From Adiantum capillus-veneris (lineage: Eukaryota; Streptophyta; Polypodiopsida; Polypodiales; Pteridaceae), in NCBI GenBank assembly GCA_014529385.2, contig CM043943.1:152984092-153048091 (forward strand): 64,000 bases of DNA, in the 5' to 3' direction. The notes under the pieces were generated by a model, which was given only the letters and a program-made list of their open reading frames with translations, did not search any database and was not told the DNA's origin. Shown here one piece after another: positions 44,235-56,440 of this stretch (within the stretch, counting starts at the first letter, position 1; every line of letters starts with the position of its first letter). A program made the position numbers and the translations under genes.

Positions 44235-47185
44235 ATGAACCTTAGATCTGGTCATGTACTAGGAAATCAAGGCATATTTGGAGAAACCTCCAGTAGAGTA
44301 TCCACCGAAGAAAGCGTGAATCAAGGCAATTCCTTGCATGCTATCCCGGAAGAAGTCTCAGACACTTTTTCTGATTCGACGTCCGAAATTTCTTCTTATT
44401 CGCCTCAATCAAAAATCAGAACGACAATGCGCTATAAGCATATACTCACTTTTTATAAGACTAATCGCCATGGAGCTCAGGTTTGATCCTAACGAAGAGT
44501 ACGCTATTCGCATTAATGACCATGGTATTGAGTTCGAAGAGGAAATCAAGGTAAATAAACAAGAAAAAATGTTCATAGATCGAAACGGAAATGAGTATTT
44601 ACAAGTCGAAAACCCTGACTTGATAGACAAATGGGGGTTAGAAGTAAACATCATCATTCTAGATATAGCCGCAAAAGAAGGACCACCTACCTTAGAATAC
44701 GAGGGATACGATCAAGTTGATTCATTAGGCAAAATTTGGACTCACAAAGGGGGCCTTTAAGGAGTTTGACTTTATCTCTCTCTACCAAAACGGGTGCATG
44801 GATAAATTTTTGCAAACAAACTCCAAAGTTGGCGGAGATTTGACAGTTAGAATGTCCTCTTCAAGCTCTATCTACTGATATATAGCACGCCATGAGATTC
44901 CTCATATTTTAGAAGATTCTTTTTTTTTGATTCACCTATGATGTGACAACTCTGTCGGAATCTAAGTGAATAAAAAAAAGAATCTTCTAAAATATGAGGA
45001 ATCTCATGGCGTGCTATATATCAGTAGATAGAGCTTGAAGAGGAAATTCTAACTATCAAACCTCCGCCAACTTTGGAGTTTGTTTGCAAAAATTTATCCA
45101 TGCGCCCATTTTGGTAGAGAGAGGTAAAGTCAAACTCCTTAAAGGGCCCCTTTGTGAGTCCAAATTTTGCCTAATGTGAAGCCTTTGAAACGGCTTAAAA
45201 TTGATAATCCTAGTATTAGAGTCTATTTTTGGGATAGAAACATAAAAGATCTTCTATGGACTTCGCATGCCAAATCAGAACAACTATTTTCCATGAAGAT
45301 CATTTATGTCTTCAAGATCAATGAAAAGGAACCAGCAGATCTACCAACCTACCTTTTTAGGGATTGTTATAACAACAACTTTGTTATGATGACTCCTGAG
45401 GAGGTGGAACAAACCAAATATCAAGGATATTCCATAAGGGATTGGATCTTGGGCCAAGGACCTGGGCCAAGGACCAAAAACTATTCCAAGAGATGAACAT
45501 CGTGAGAGATCTTTTGAGAGTAATGTTAAGAGACCAGAAACCACCTCATCACGTAGAAAACCGAGTGACACTACGGCCAGTCCAGGGCTACATGAGTCAC
45601 CATTTCCGATAGACTGGTTTGAAGGACTTGAACAGGACCAACTGCCAGAAGACCAGGAGTTGAACCAAATAGACGCGCCAGACCAACTGATTTTTAGAAA
45701 TGGGTTAGAAAATACAATGGATCTGGGGATCCATATGACCACTCAGCAAGCTTTAAGCAAGTGCTAAGAACAGAACGGATATTTGATTTCTATACTCAAT
45801 TCGAGGGGTTTGGAATGACATTAGAAGGAAAAGCATTGACATGGTTCCAAAACATTCCACCAAGGTCAATCATGGACTTGAACACATTAGCTCAAGGATT
45901 TGTAGCTGCTTGTTCCAAAACAGGGATCAAACACAATACTGTAGCTCAAATCTACAACTTTAAACATAAACAAGGTGGGTCTGTTAGGGATTGTGCAACT
46001 CGAATGAAACAATATATTGCCAGATGCCCAAAGCTAGAGATACTTGCAGAAGAATGACTAGTATCATTATTTCTATCATTGTTTCTAGAGGGACTGCTAA
46101 ACAAGGAACTTCATGCTATAATGTATAGAAAGACGCATACAACCCTAGAAGCGTGTGTGTCAGATGCTATTGACTTAGGAGACAATTGTGATATTTTCAA
46201 TGAAGAAGATGTCCCTAAGGATAACCAAAGTGAGAAAACAACATCCACTAAACCAACACAAGTGGGAACGGCTGCTACAACACCACTTTCAGCCATAGAA
46301 GACATGCTTAAAAGGATGAATGACATGATGAATAACATGCAAAAAGCACCTATGAGAAGACCAGAGCAAGGGATACCTCAACACGGCCAACCAATTAGAT
46401 CTCAAAAATGGTGTGCAATTGAGGGTAAATGGACCAACCATGAGACCAATGAGTGCTACTACCGACCAAAGTATGATGGGAATGTTCAATACGTGCCCAT
46501 GAGGCCCCAAGGATAACCCATGTGCAGATACCAGCCTAACATGGCACCAGCTCAAAGACCACCAATGGGTATGGAAAGACCTCAACCTATGTTGGGTCAA
46601 CAACCTCCATATCCAGGACATAATGCAGTGCTTGTAAAGTACATATAGTCAGAAGGAGTCATAGATGAACAAGCACTAGTGCCTGTTACACCCTATGTTG
46701 AGCCTAGTCCATCTACAGTAATGGTTGAAGGAGATTGGTATACTTGACATCCACCGCCAATGGAGGAACCTGTGACTTATGCTCCACCAAAGATCGCACC
46801 AATGTATTATGTAGCTAATCAATGTGTTAGACCTCCTATGGTAAGACCTATGATTAAGCCAAGAACAAGAAACTGTCACAACTGTGGTGCAGAGGATCAT
46901 TGGAAAAATGAATGCCCAGAGCCTCACAAAAACCTCAACCCAGTTGAAGCTTATTGCATACAATGTTGCAAAAAGGGAGGACACCTCTTAGAAGATTGTC
47001 CTAAAAATCCTCTAAACAAGGAGAAAACAATAGTAAATGTAGTCCAAGTGATAACCAGTAGCTCATCTGAGAGTGAATCGTTTGTTCCAATCAAGGTAAT
47101 CACTAGAGCTCAAGCTAAGAAAAAGAAACATACTCCTCTGATGATTCAAAAAATACAAAAGTTGCCTCTCAAAAGACCAAAATAA
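44235..47185 (+). pseudogene. gag region of element C (broken)
   Basis: The region starts near MNLRSGHVLGNQ (44235), then shifts frame to 44338-44760, where the foldback at 44723-45176 interrupts it. It resumes at 45167 (YFWDRNIKDLLW). A Gag core is clear at 45761-46057 (LEGKALTWFQ, SVRDCATRMKQYIARCP) and continues at 46079-46516. Two zinc knuckles follow, CHNCGAEDHWKNEC and CIQCCKKGGHLLEDC, within 46874-46999. A further Cys/His cluster, CAIEGKWTNHETNEC, precedes them at about 46411. Stops at 46036, 46514, 46648 and 46746, plus frameshifts, disable it. The product would package element RNA. Confidence 0.82.
44723..45176. repeat. 454-bp foldback inside gag of element C
   Basis: The left arm 44723-44935 and right arm 44966-45176 are reverse complements with roughly eight mismatches over ~211 bases, around a spacer of ~30 bases. 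The left arm is the original coding end (SLGKIWTHKGGL). The right arm repeats the same sequence inverted and then joins coding sequence again near 45177. Transcripts of element C would carry a long double-stranded hairpin here. Confidence 0.92.
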
Positions 47186-48520
47186 GTAGAAGCAAATGGT
47201 ATGAAGTTAAGAAAATAGAAACAAAGAGCTGAAATTGAGGAGAAAGAAAAAGAGCTATTCCAGGAAAAGGTAAAGGAACCTGGAAGCAAAATCAAAGAAA
47301 CAACCGTGAAATCTGGAGGATCAATTTTGGTGGATAAAATTTTTGAACCTATTAATGCAGCCTTGGAAGCCTACCAAGCAGGACTTAAAGCAGGCCAAAA
47401 CATGAAAAACAAATGGAAAAACTATCCTTCTCAAGACATGGAAGCAGCTAAGCTTGAAGCTTATCAAAATTTGGTAAGAATCACGCAGGAGTTGCTAGAA
47501 AAACAAAAACCCAAGCTCAAAAGTATAACAAAACCTGAGGAGGTTGTGGTGAGAGACAATCAAGAAAAATCCAAAGTGGTGGTAGAACCCCACTTGGAGC
47601 CAAAAGAGCCAGAACTTATAGTGCCGGACAATGAAGATGCCTTAGACGGAATTCCATTCGTAGAGGAAGGCTGTCCAGGACACTTATGAAAAAACGTTCG
47701 AGAGATCAATGATGGGAGCCTAACTCTAAAGTCAGCTCCTATAGGGGAAGTTTGGTTAGACAACCTACCTCCTAATATGGACATGAATGTACAATCCCTG
47801 TACGGGGATTACGGATCTGAAGCTTCAGGAATGTCTAAATTATTGACCTTGAAAACATTACCCTCTTACTTGGAAGATAACGAAGTTGAATCCATAGTGT
47901 GTAAGACCACTCAAGTAAAAAGAGCGGAATAGACCCTGGAAGTAGACAATATTCAATCAATCATGTCTACACCCATCAAATACACTCTTACTTTGGGAGA
48001 ACTGTTAAAAATTAGACCATATTTATGGAATGACCTACAGAAAACCCTAGAGAATATGAGAATAACGGGACTCATCGTGAAAAATTTGGAAAGATTGAAA
48101 CAAAAAATGGATAACAAAGAGATTCAATCTGTTCCAATGAACAAAGTTGGAGAATATTACAAAGGAGAAGAAGGAAACACCATTCTTCCGAAATATAATG
48201 ACATTGAAACCATGGCAATACTGGATAGCGGGGCAGGCTTAGCCATAGCCATGAAAGCAGTATGGGAATCCTGGGGACAACCATCCATTAGACAAACTCG
48301 AATGAAATTGAAATTGGCTGATGGACATATTGAAAGACCCTTAGGATTGCTAGAAAAAGTGATAGCTAATTCCTGTGAGATTGAATATCAACACATTTTT
48401 GCCATAGTAGACTTTGGGAAGGAACTTAATTACAAAATCATATTGGGAAGACCTTTCATGCAACAGATACAACTTATCCAAGATTGGGGAAACAACTACC
48501 TGTACTTGTGGAATCTATAA
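47186..48520 (+). pseudogene. spacer and protease of element C (broken)
   Basis: A Lys/Glu-rich coiled-coil-like stretch (47306-47689, with ALEAYQAGLKAGQNMKNKWK) leads to the aspartic protease. Its active site reads MAILDSGAGLAIAM with the Asp codon at 48234, followed by RPLGLLEKV and IILGRPFMQQ, the flap and second hydrophobic-Gly motifs. Frame 47963-48520 is intact over the domain. Stops at 47687 and 47930 cut the spacer. The related fragment at 21725 starts inside this domain. Confidence 0.82.
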
Positions 48521-49560
48521 CAAGGGTTAATCTAAAAGATCACACTTATAGAGATGTCTTGAAAACACCCATACAAGAGTTCAATTCAGCCTCTTCGGCT
48601 GAAACTAAGCTTTCTTCTTGGTTAAACAAAGACACTCCTATTTGGATGTGCGGAGCTTCAGAAAATGGAAGCTTAAAAAGAGAAGAATGTACCTTAGAAA
48701 GGGATTGCACAGACCAAGCCTATGTACCTGAACCCTTTCCAGATCATTTGTTTGAGCCATTTAAGTGGACTCAAATTTTAGCGACAATGGATGTATGTGT
48801 GAATACGTCTACTTAATTTTGCAACGACATAATTCCTATCCAAATGATTTCAACCCTCAACATTGAAGATGAAATTGAGAAACCGAAAGACTTGATGAAA
48901 GATCAACAAGTCTTTTCAGACCTCTACTACGATGCAACAGATGAGTTAGAAGAACATTCAGCTACCTCAGAGGATTCGGGGTCAGAAAAAGAATATGTGA
49001 GAGCTAAGCTTCTCCTACAAGGAGTGGAGGAAAAGTTTTTTGACTTTCCTAACCAAAAATCGAGAACACAAAAATGGTATAGATGAAAAAGAGACACCAG
49101 AAACGTGAAAACAAGACCTATGCCATTAGCCTCTAGTAGAACACAGTTCCTGATGCAGATAGATGCACATGATTGTGTTAAGGACAAAGTCACTGGCAGA
49201 TATCCTTCAACTGAAAATCCAAAAATGTCAAAAACATTGAGAAAAACAAGGAAGGATACTCAAGCAAAGCCAAATAAACAAGACAAGGAGCCAACCATGA
49301 CACGAGTTGAGCGGAAAAAGAAATATCAAGAGTTAAAAAAAGCTCTAAAGGAGATATATACAACCGAAATGGAAACCACAGAAGAAGATGGTAAAGATGT
49401 AATGAGTGTTCCACCCCATTACAAAAAATATACTCTTCAAGACAGAAAAATCATAGTAGAACAACCTGTTAGAGAACTGCAAAAACAAGGCGAGTCCTAT
49501 GAAGGGCCTGAGAACGCCAAAAAAATAGACTTGGCTTAACCAGGGGAAGAACCTAGGCCT
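48521..49560 (+). pseudogene. spacer between protease and reverse transcriptase, element C
   Basis: The polyprotein frame is traceable in pieces: 48484-48816 with LKDHTYRDVLKTPIQEF, matched at 21870; 48844-49086, acidic; and 49105-49539, Lys/Glu-rich. No known domain. Stops at 48814, 49084 and 49537. Confidence 0.6.
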
Positions 49561-51115
49561 GCCTACATTGAAAACGACCTAACAGAAGATGAAGAAGAGC
49601 TTTTACTAAGCCTACTAAAAGAATACCAAGATCTCTTTGCTTGGTCTTACAAGGATCTCAAGGGTGTTGATCCAGAAATTTGTCAACATACCATACCCAT
49701 GAGAGATGATGCGAAACCAAGTAGACAAAGGCCATACACATACAATGAAACATTTTCCAGGAAGATCAAAGAAGAGGTTGAGAAACTAAAGGAAGCTGAA
49801 TTCATTTACGAAATTGAACACACAGATTGGGTGTCTCCAATCGTGGTCGTACCCAAGAAGAATGGAAAATTACGAGTGTGTGTCAACCTCAAGAAAGTGA
49901 ATGCAGTTACCATTAGAGACAAATTTCCTCTTCCAATCATTGAGCATGTGTTAGAACGAGTTACAGAGAAGGAAGCTTACAGCTTCTTAGATGGCTTTTT
50001 GGGATACAATCAACTTTTGGTTGACCCAAAAGATCAACATAAAACTGCTTTTGCAATGGAATGGGGTATTTTCGCCTATCGGGTTATGCCCTTTGGGTTA
50101 ACCAATGCTCCTGCCACATTTCAAAGATTGATGAGTCATGCTTTTAAAGAATATGTAAGGAAGTTCTTGGAAGTATACATGGATGATCTATACGTACATT
50201 CATTAATCCGAGCTGATCATTTTGAACACCTCAAAAAGGTATTTGAAAAATTGTAGACTTTATAGGATTTGCTTAAATCCTAAAAAGTGCACATTCATGG
50301 GTAGACAAGGAAAATTTCTTGGACATATAGTGTCTAAAAATGGCATAGCTACTGATATGGATAAAATTTATGCTATTGCTGATTTGCCTAGACCAACAAC
50401 AATCAAGGGGGTTCAAGCCTTCATGGGACATTGTGGATATTATAGACGGTTCATTTACATGTACGCTATAATTGCAAAACCTATGTATAGCTTGATAACA
50501 CACTTTGAATGGACTGATGAGTGTGAAGAATCCTTCATGAAGCTTAAGCAAGCTCTCACCTTAGCTCTAATATTGAAAGCACCAGATTGGAATAAGATAT
50601 TCCACATACATGTAGATGCTTCCAATTTTTCCATAGGGTGTATACTAGCTCAACCAAGAGACGGGAAAATTGATTTTCCTTTTTCTTATGCTAGTCGACA
50701 GTTGAACATGGAAGAAAAGAATTATACCACCACTGAAAGGGAAGGATTAGGAATGATCTATGCCGTAAAAAAGTATAGGCATTACCTATTAGCAAACAAA
50801 TTTGTGTTCTTTGTGGACCACCAAGCCTTATTGTACGTGATTAAGAAACCATGCAGCATAGGAAGAATAGTGAGATGGTTCATCATTCTTCTAAAATTTG
50901 ATTTCATTGTAGTTGTAAGAAAGGGCACTACTCATGAAAGAGCAGATCATTTGTCAAGGATTGTTTCAGAAGAACCTCCTAAAGGAATAGATGATGATCT
51001 ACCAGATGCATATCTGCTCTCCGTGGAAATGATACCTCGATGGTCAGAAAATATGGTTTCATTGATGACCATAGCTCAAGTGGATTCGCAAATACCACTT
51101 CCTATTACAATTTGA
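49561..51115 (+). pseudogene. reverse transcriptase and RNase H of element C (broken)
   Basis: Reverse transcriptase is recognisable from about 49690: SPIVVVPKKNGKLRVCVNL, FPLPIIEHVL, YSFLDGFLGYNQ, YRVMPFGLTNAPATFQRL and the catalytic VYMDDLYVHS at about 50173. A stop at 50254 and a frameshift follow. The thumb continues with LNPKKCTFMG, GKFLGHIVS and the connection domain GHCGYYRRFI. RNase H begins near 50600 with HVDASNFSIGCILAQ, FSYASRQLN, TTTEREGLGMIYAVKKYRHY and ends near DHLSRIV (50960). Only one break separates the two halves, so this is the best-kept part of element C. Confidence 0.88.
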
Positions 51116-52177
51116 TTGATTGAGCAATCGTCTATGTATCAATTACTAGCTGGTAGGCTATACAAAAGAAACCGAGATGTAATCTTGCTCTTATGCATTA
51201 ATCCTGAAAAGAAAAACCAATACCTAAGTCAAGCACATGTTACCATAGTGAGACTTCACTTTGTAGAGGACCAAACTATGCAAAGGATCTTGAGATTTGG
51301 AGTATTTTGGCCAACTATGAGGAGTGATGTTCGCTCTTTTGTAAAGGACTGTTCTCAATGTCAAAAAAAAACACCCATACCTCACGTAACATTGTTTCAA
51401 ATGTCACCTGTTCCTAAGTGGAGTAACTATCTAGTTACTTACTTATAGAGCGGAACATTTCTTGATATGAATAAACGCCGTGAAAGAGCAATTGACGTTG
51501 AAGCAAGAGACTGTGCTCTTATTGAAAACCAGTTGTATCAGAGAGATAAGGATCAACATCTGCGTATTTGTGCAAATGAAGATGAATATATTCCAATTAT
51601 AGAACAAACACATGCCGGATTAGCTGGAGGTCACTTTTCTAGTGAGACCACCGCAAGAGCTATCTTGATGGCAGGAATATGGTGGAAAACACTCTTTGCA
51701 GATGCCAAAGAATATGTTCAAAGATGTGATTTTTGAAAGGAGAAAAAATTCCAACATGAGTAGATAGCATGTCCTTACGACGACCAATGATGGGAGCTAG
51801 AGCTTTTGCAAAATGGGGTATAGACTTTGTTGGGCCAATACAGCCACCTGCTTATAGAACCCAAGCTCAATATATTATTGTAGCTATGGATTATTTGACT
51901 AAGTGGGCCGAGGCTAAAGAAACTCAAAAGAATGATGCTAGAACCACTACCGCATTCTTATTCGAGTATGTATGGACTGCCAATAGAAGTTGTCAATGAT
52001 AGGGGAACTCATTTCCTCAATGAGGTAATTGAGTATCTGCTTAATGAATTTATGGTCATCCATAACAAGTCAGCCCCCTATCACCCACAAGAAAACGGAC
52101 AAGCTGAGCATACGAATAAGATTCTTAACTCGGTATTGACTAAGGTGGTTAGTTCGAAAAGCACAGACTGGAACTAA
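51116..52177 (+). pseudogene. integrase of element C with two zinc-binding modules (broken)
   Basis: Two HHCC modules lie in tandem. The first, at 51236-51366, has HVTIVRLH, RFGVFWPTM and CSQCQK. The second, at 51608-51738, has HAGLAGGH, MAGIWWKTL and CDF followed by TGA where the last Cys is expected. The catalytic core follows: KWGIDFVGPI with the first Asp (about 51810), then after a frameshift VVNDRGTHF with the second Asp and PQENGQAEHTN with the Glu (about 52090). Stops at 51446, 51734 and 51997 break the frame. The linker between modules includes ERAIDVEARDCALIENQLYQ. Integration of this copy by its own enzyme is excluded. Confidence 0.82.
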
Positions 52178-52430
52178 GATAGAGACCATTCAATCCCTTG
52201 CTACAAATCATTACCTTGTTGTGTTCAAGACCCCTGAGATCTTGTTGAATAGTTTTAGTTCAAGACGTTGGATGATCACAAAGTATACCCTCTGCATGTT
52301 TAGGTGGATAAAGCCTTTCAAACTCAAGGTCACTACTTTAATGAAGTTTCCAAAATTCACGATTGCACTAGAACTACTTTCAAACTCAAGGTTCCAAAAT
52401 TCACGATTTCACTAGCACATTCATTGAAAG

Positions 52431-52791
52431 GCAATAGTATCCACCTTAGGGTAAGTCTTAAGGGCTAAACCCTACTTGGCATCGATCAACCTATCTAAGT
52501 ACACTAAAGTTATGTATTTTGTATGATTTAAGCAGCCATTTACATTCTTATGGACAATGGAGCACACTTGTTCCCTTTGTGGGTCTCTAGGCACTTTGTT
52601 TGTGAGTGTCTCACAAAAAGTACCTGCCTAAAAATGCTCCCACCCCTCCCACTTTCTTAGCCCTTAAACTCCTTCCAATTATTGGAAAATCTCTACCACG
52701 TTGAGAAAGAAATTTTAGTATTTAAGTTAGTACGAATAATGCATTTGTCAAAGCTTGTGTTTTGTAGAAATATTTTATGCTTGTTGGAGGT

Positions 52792-52863
<72 letters not shown>

Positions 52864-53351
52864 GAGAAAGGAGGGAAAAAGAAAGAAGAGGGGGTGACAA
52901 GAAATCAAGAAAGATTGTGTAAGAAGTGGAAGGGGGAGAGGGGCAACTAGAGGATGAGAGAGGAGGGGGTTGGAAGTTGGTGGTGCAAAGTTGAGGAGCA
53001 AGAGGGGTTGTTGTGGTTCAAAGGAAGGACCGCTTGCCACTAATGGTCGAGGTGGCAATGGGTGGTATCTGGTGGTAGTGAGCAGTAGGGGTAGGAAAAA
53101 AAATCTTGCTCCAAATATCGTTGCACAAAGCTCACTCCAAATCAATCCCCAATCATACATTATTGCCACTTTCTTGAATGGTGATATATTTGAGAAAGTA
53201 TATGTAACATAGCTTCGCAATTTTATCAACAGAGGACAAGAAAAGAAAGTGTGCAAATGCAAAAAATATTTTTGGTTAAACAAGGATTTTGTAACAGTCC
53301 AAGAGAAAGCAAGAACGTGAGGGTGATGTATATCTTATCCTCATCTTATAT
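52431..53351. other. Sequence right of element C, no gene seen
   Basis: Includes an imperfect ~70-bp duplication just before it (CTTTCAAACTCAAGG at about 52315 and 52378) and a long GA microsatellite. The frames on either strand across the GA run are artefacts. Confidence 0.5.
52793..52861. repeat. (GA)n microsatellite
   Basis: About 34 uninterrupted GA units. Confidence 0.97.
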
Positions 53352-53982
53352 TGTGGACGGTAGTCTAACCTCACTATCCTATCTTATTGCAGTTTTAGCG
53401 AGAACCACGATTAAATTGTCAATCCATGGGATGAAGCTGACTCAACTAGTGCATAGAGGCTACAATACATTCTCAATCTCTCGGAAAATAACAAACAACT
53501 CGAAATTAACTCAAGCTAGACTCAAGTGACTGAAATCACCAAAAGCAAATCGCTCATCAGCAAACAGATCACATCCGTTACATCATCAAATGACATCCAA
53601 TTGTAACAAAACTTCTAGGAAAATTTTATAAGACCTAAGCACACATGCTTATGATCTCAAACCCTACTTTAGGTCAAGTGTCAAAATCGTGATTATTAAC
53701 AGGAGTGGATTTTTGACCTAGTCTTTTTCAACCCACGAATGCACCTAAATGCTTAGCAATGATGCCCCAATACCCCGCCTATGCTTAGTTTTTTATTTTG
53801 AAGTGTAAATTCCTAGTTATGATGAAATTAGGCCGCGGGTCGACAACGCCAAAAGCTACGAATTATTGTGATGTGTTTATGTCAATGCGTAGAGCTCTTA
53901 CCTACATTTGCAATGCAACAAACGCGACTACAATGTGACAACCGGGGAGGGAGTAGGAAGCGCGAGAAGGAGAAAAGTGAGC
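53352..53982 (-). repeat. Inverted partial LTR of the element C family
   Basis: This is the reverse complement of 41634-42267, starting TGTGGACGGTAGTC (the inverted LTR end) and ending at AAGTGAGC, where homology stops. The promoter part of the LTR is missing. The adjacent primer site is absent, so this is a fragment of another copy rather than the missing 3' LTR of element C. Confidence 0.88.
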
Positions 53983-54041
53983 TTCCTCGGCCTCCTGTTC
54001 TGTGGGTTGCTCAAACTTGTTGTCCTCTCCTTGTGCAAGAC

Positions 54042-54413
54042 TTACTGCCCTTTCCGGTTCTTTGTCGTGTTCTTTTTGTTGATCTTCTGTAGACTTAGCT
54101 CCTTTTTTGCAATTTCAGTTGCCTTGGTTGGTTCAAGCTCTCTCTCCTTGTTGGGTTCAGGTTCTTTGGCTTCATTTTCCGGTGAAGGTGGTGGATTCGG
54201 CATAGGGTGATCATGCTCTGAAACGGGTGAAGAAGGGCGAGGAGACACATCACCCTGGTCATGTTGTGATGATCCTTGTGCGGGTGCTTCCTCTGCTTGA
54301 TTTTGTTGTTCTTCCGTCTCTTTCGCTTTTCTTGCCGCTTCTTGGGCTTCCCTCATCTTCAAGGCTTTTGCCATTTGGTACATCTTTTCTAGGGCTTCTC
54401 TCTCTATGTTCAT
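54042..54413 (-). CDS. Hypothetical 123-residue charged protein fragment
   Basis: The minus-strand frame starts ATG at 54413 and runs 123 codons. The N-terminal third is Glu/Ala/Lys-rich and likely helical or coiled-coil (ALEKMYQMAKALKMREAQEA). The middle is Ser/Pro/Gln-rich and the C-terminus Glu/Lys-rich. No domain is recognised. It sits between the inverted LTR fragment and the truncated LTR of element D, so it is either a captured piece of a host gene or a decayed retroelement ORF. Its low complexity means the open frame could also be chance. Confidence 0.35.
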   Translation of the reverse strand: MNIEREALEKMYQMAKALKMREAQEAARKAKETEEQQNQAEEAPAQGSSQHDQGDVSPRPSSPVSEHDHPMPNPPPSPENEAKEPEPNKERELEPTKATEIAKKELSLQKINKKNTTKNRKGQ

Positions 54414-54906
54414 TAGGAACTAGTTTTTAATGAAATTCTCACTATGTTATCAATTTCCGCTACACACAAGTTATTAGTGCATTAATTGTTACATTGGTAT
54501 CAGAGCTATTGGTTTCCCTTTTCTTACTCAAGAAGAGAGGTCCTCAAGATTGCTACAAATGGTTGGGGTGTTATTAATTGCAAAAGAGTAAGTAGAATAG
54601 GGATTGTTCATCCTTGAAGCACGCCTGCTTTATGCAATTAACAGGGATACCGCATTGAGAGCTATGGTCTTAATAATGGAGTCCTACGGGGCTTGCCTAT
54701 GGCTTAACCATTATGGATCTATTAGAAGCTTGACAGGAATTGGTGATGTCTTGGCTATGTTAAACCCTCTCTTCTATTCCTTGCAATTAATAATAGTCGA
54801 GCCACGGCTATAGATGCTTGAGTGCTTATCTTTGAAAATAAAGAGTAACAACTAGGTCTTGAAGTACCAAAGTATAATTAAAAATTTACATCTAAAATTT
54901 CCTAGT

Positions 54907-56440
54907 ATGGCTGACAAGGGAAAAGAGATTGAAATGAATGTTGATAGCTTTGATTTTGCTAATGAAAGAGCAACTAATGATGCCTTTATGCTTGTAACCT
55001 ATCTTTTTTCTGGGCTTCATTAAGCCCTAGGCAATCCATCCCTCCAAGGTGAAGTGCTAAATCAATTGCACACCCATGGTATTCTCCAAACTCCCCACCA
55101 AGAAGAGAGGAGTACCTAGGAAGGCTCCTAGTGAGACTTCCAAAAGAGGACTCTCTCCGATAAAGGAAGAAGAGGAGGATCCGTACGAAGGGCTCAAAAA
55201 CCTACTACTTGATGAGGAGTCTCCTTCCCAAAGGAGAACCCAAGTTTCAATGGTAGATCCCCCACCAAAAGAACGAGAAAGAAGCGAGTCTCCTCCTACC
55301 TCCACAGAGATGGCTCCACAAAGACGACAGGCAAAATGCTCTCCAACACCCCCTAAATGGCGAAGAACATAGCATAATCCTCTACACCATAATTCAAAGA
55401 GGGAAGAGAGAAAAAAAGAGAAGGAAAAGGCGAGAAAGAGGTCACCTTCTTCTCCGTTTTCCTCATTCTCTTTCTCTTCTGAAGAAAGTGATGGTGCACA
55501 AAAGGAGGAACAAGGGAAGAAAAAGGCGAGAAAGAGGTCACCTCTTCTCCATCCTCCTCATCATCTTCCTTTTGTCAAGAAAGTGATGGTAGAGATCTCA
55601 AACTGCCCAAGAGAAGAGCCATAGGAAATTCTATGCCGCCTGGAAAAGGTCGTCCAAGCTCAAAAAGTTCAAAGAGGGAGTAAAGAACATCTCTTTCCTT
55701 ACCTACAATGGCATTTCTGGTGCTACAGACAAAGTATTGGCCTTTCCAACAATTAGATGTGGTGTTAAGAGATGAGGGCTTCAAAGAGTCCTCTAAGCTA
55801 CATCATGTAGCTATGCATTTCCAAAGTCCGCCAGGCAATGGTGGTCTAGTCTATACGAGCAAACGGTGAAGCTCCACAAACATGAAAATCTTTAAGAGCT
55901 TCCATCATGAAGCAGCTTTTGGCTAGAAATACTAAAGACAAAGTACTCACTGAATGGCGAAGCTTGAAGTTCTCTCCCTATGAATCTATTCATAAATATG
56001 TAGACAAATTTTGGAATCCACATCTCAAAGCCACTGTCTACAAAAAGATGGATTTTGGAGAGTCAAAACAACAATTTTGTGAGCGTTTATTTGAGGATAT
56101 GGTGGAGTATGTTAACTCCCAAAGGACACGCATCATGCAGACATACACCATACCATGGTGGCTTCAGAATCAGCTTCCAACAAGGGGCTAAGAGAAATCT
56201 TAAGCCCATGGAAAACAAGGACCGTAGTGAGCCTAAGGGGAAGGACAACGTCCAAAAGTCTCCCAAAGGCAACCCCAACAACAACAAAGCTAAGGAGAAG
56301 GGAGTTTATTAAGGCAAAAATAAACTCTCTCCTGAAGAGCTAGAGTGTTATCAAAAAGATAACCATTGTTTCAAGTGTGGGGAGCAAGGGCATGCCTATC
56401 GTCCTTGCCCCCACAAGAATACACATAATGATCCTCCTAG
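54907..56440 (+). pseudogene. gag of element D (broken)
   Basis: The ATG at 54907 reads MADKGKEIEMNVDSFDFANE, parallel to 4115 in element A. A stop lies at about 55021. The frame continues in pieces at 55076-55372 (Lys/Glu/Pro-rich), then FLTYNGISGATDKVLAF near 55695 and the Gag core remnants to 56191. The zinc knuckle CFKCGEQGHAYRPC is at 56367-56408. Many frameshifts are needed to join the pieces. Confidence 0.8.

Larger units (their letters stand above)
41433..52430 (+). mobile_element. Element C: OTA-type Ty3/gypsy retrotransposon, 3' LTR missing
   Basis: A 5' LTR ends at 42267, followed by the tRNA-Asp-type primer site TGGCGCCACTGCC. A very long leader, gag, protease, reverse transcriptase, RNase H and integrase follow in gypsy order. 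It lacks a chromodomain. The Asp primer site and motif spacing point to the Ogre/Tat/Athila (OTA) branch, but I cannot fix the lineage. Coding frames are cut by at least ten stops or shifts. No 3' LTR in the same orientation is present. Instead an inverted partial LTR lies at 53352-53982. The right boundary is approximate. Confidence 0.85.

Noticed and set aside
52693-53283. 196-codon minus-strand frame
   Set aside because: It is carried by the GA/CT repeat and has no domain.
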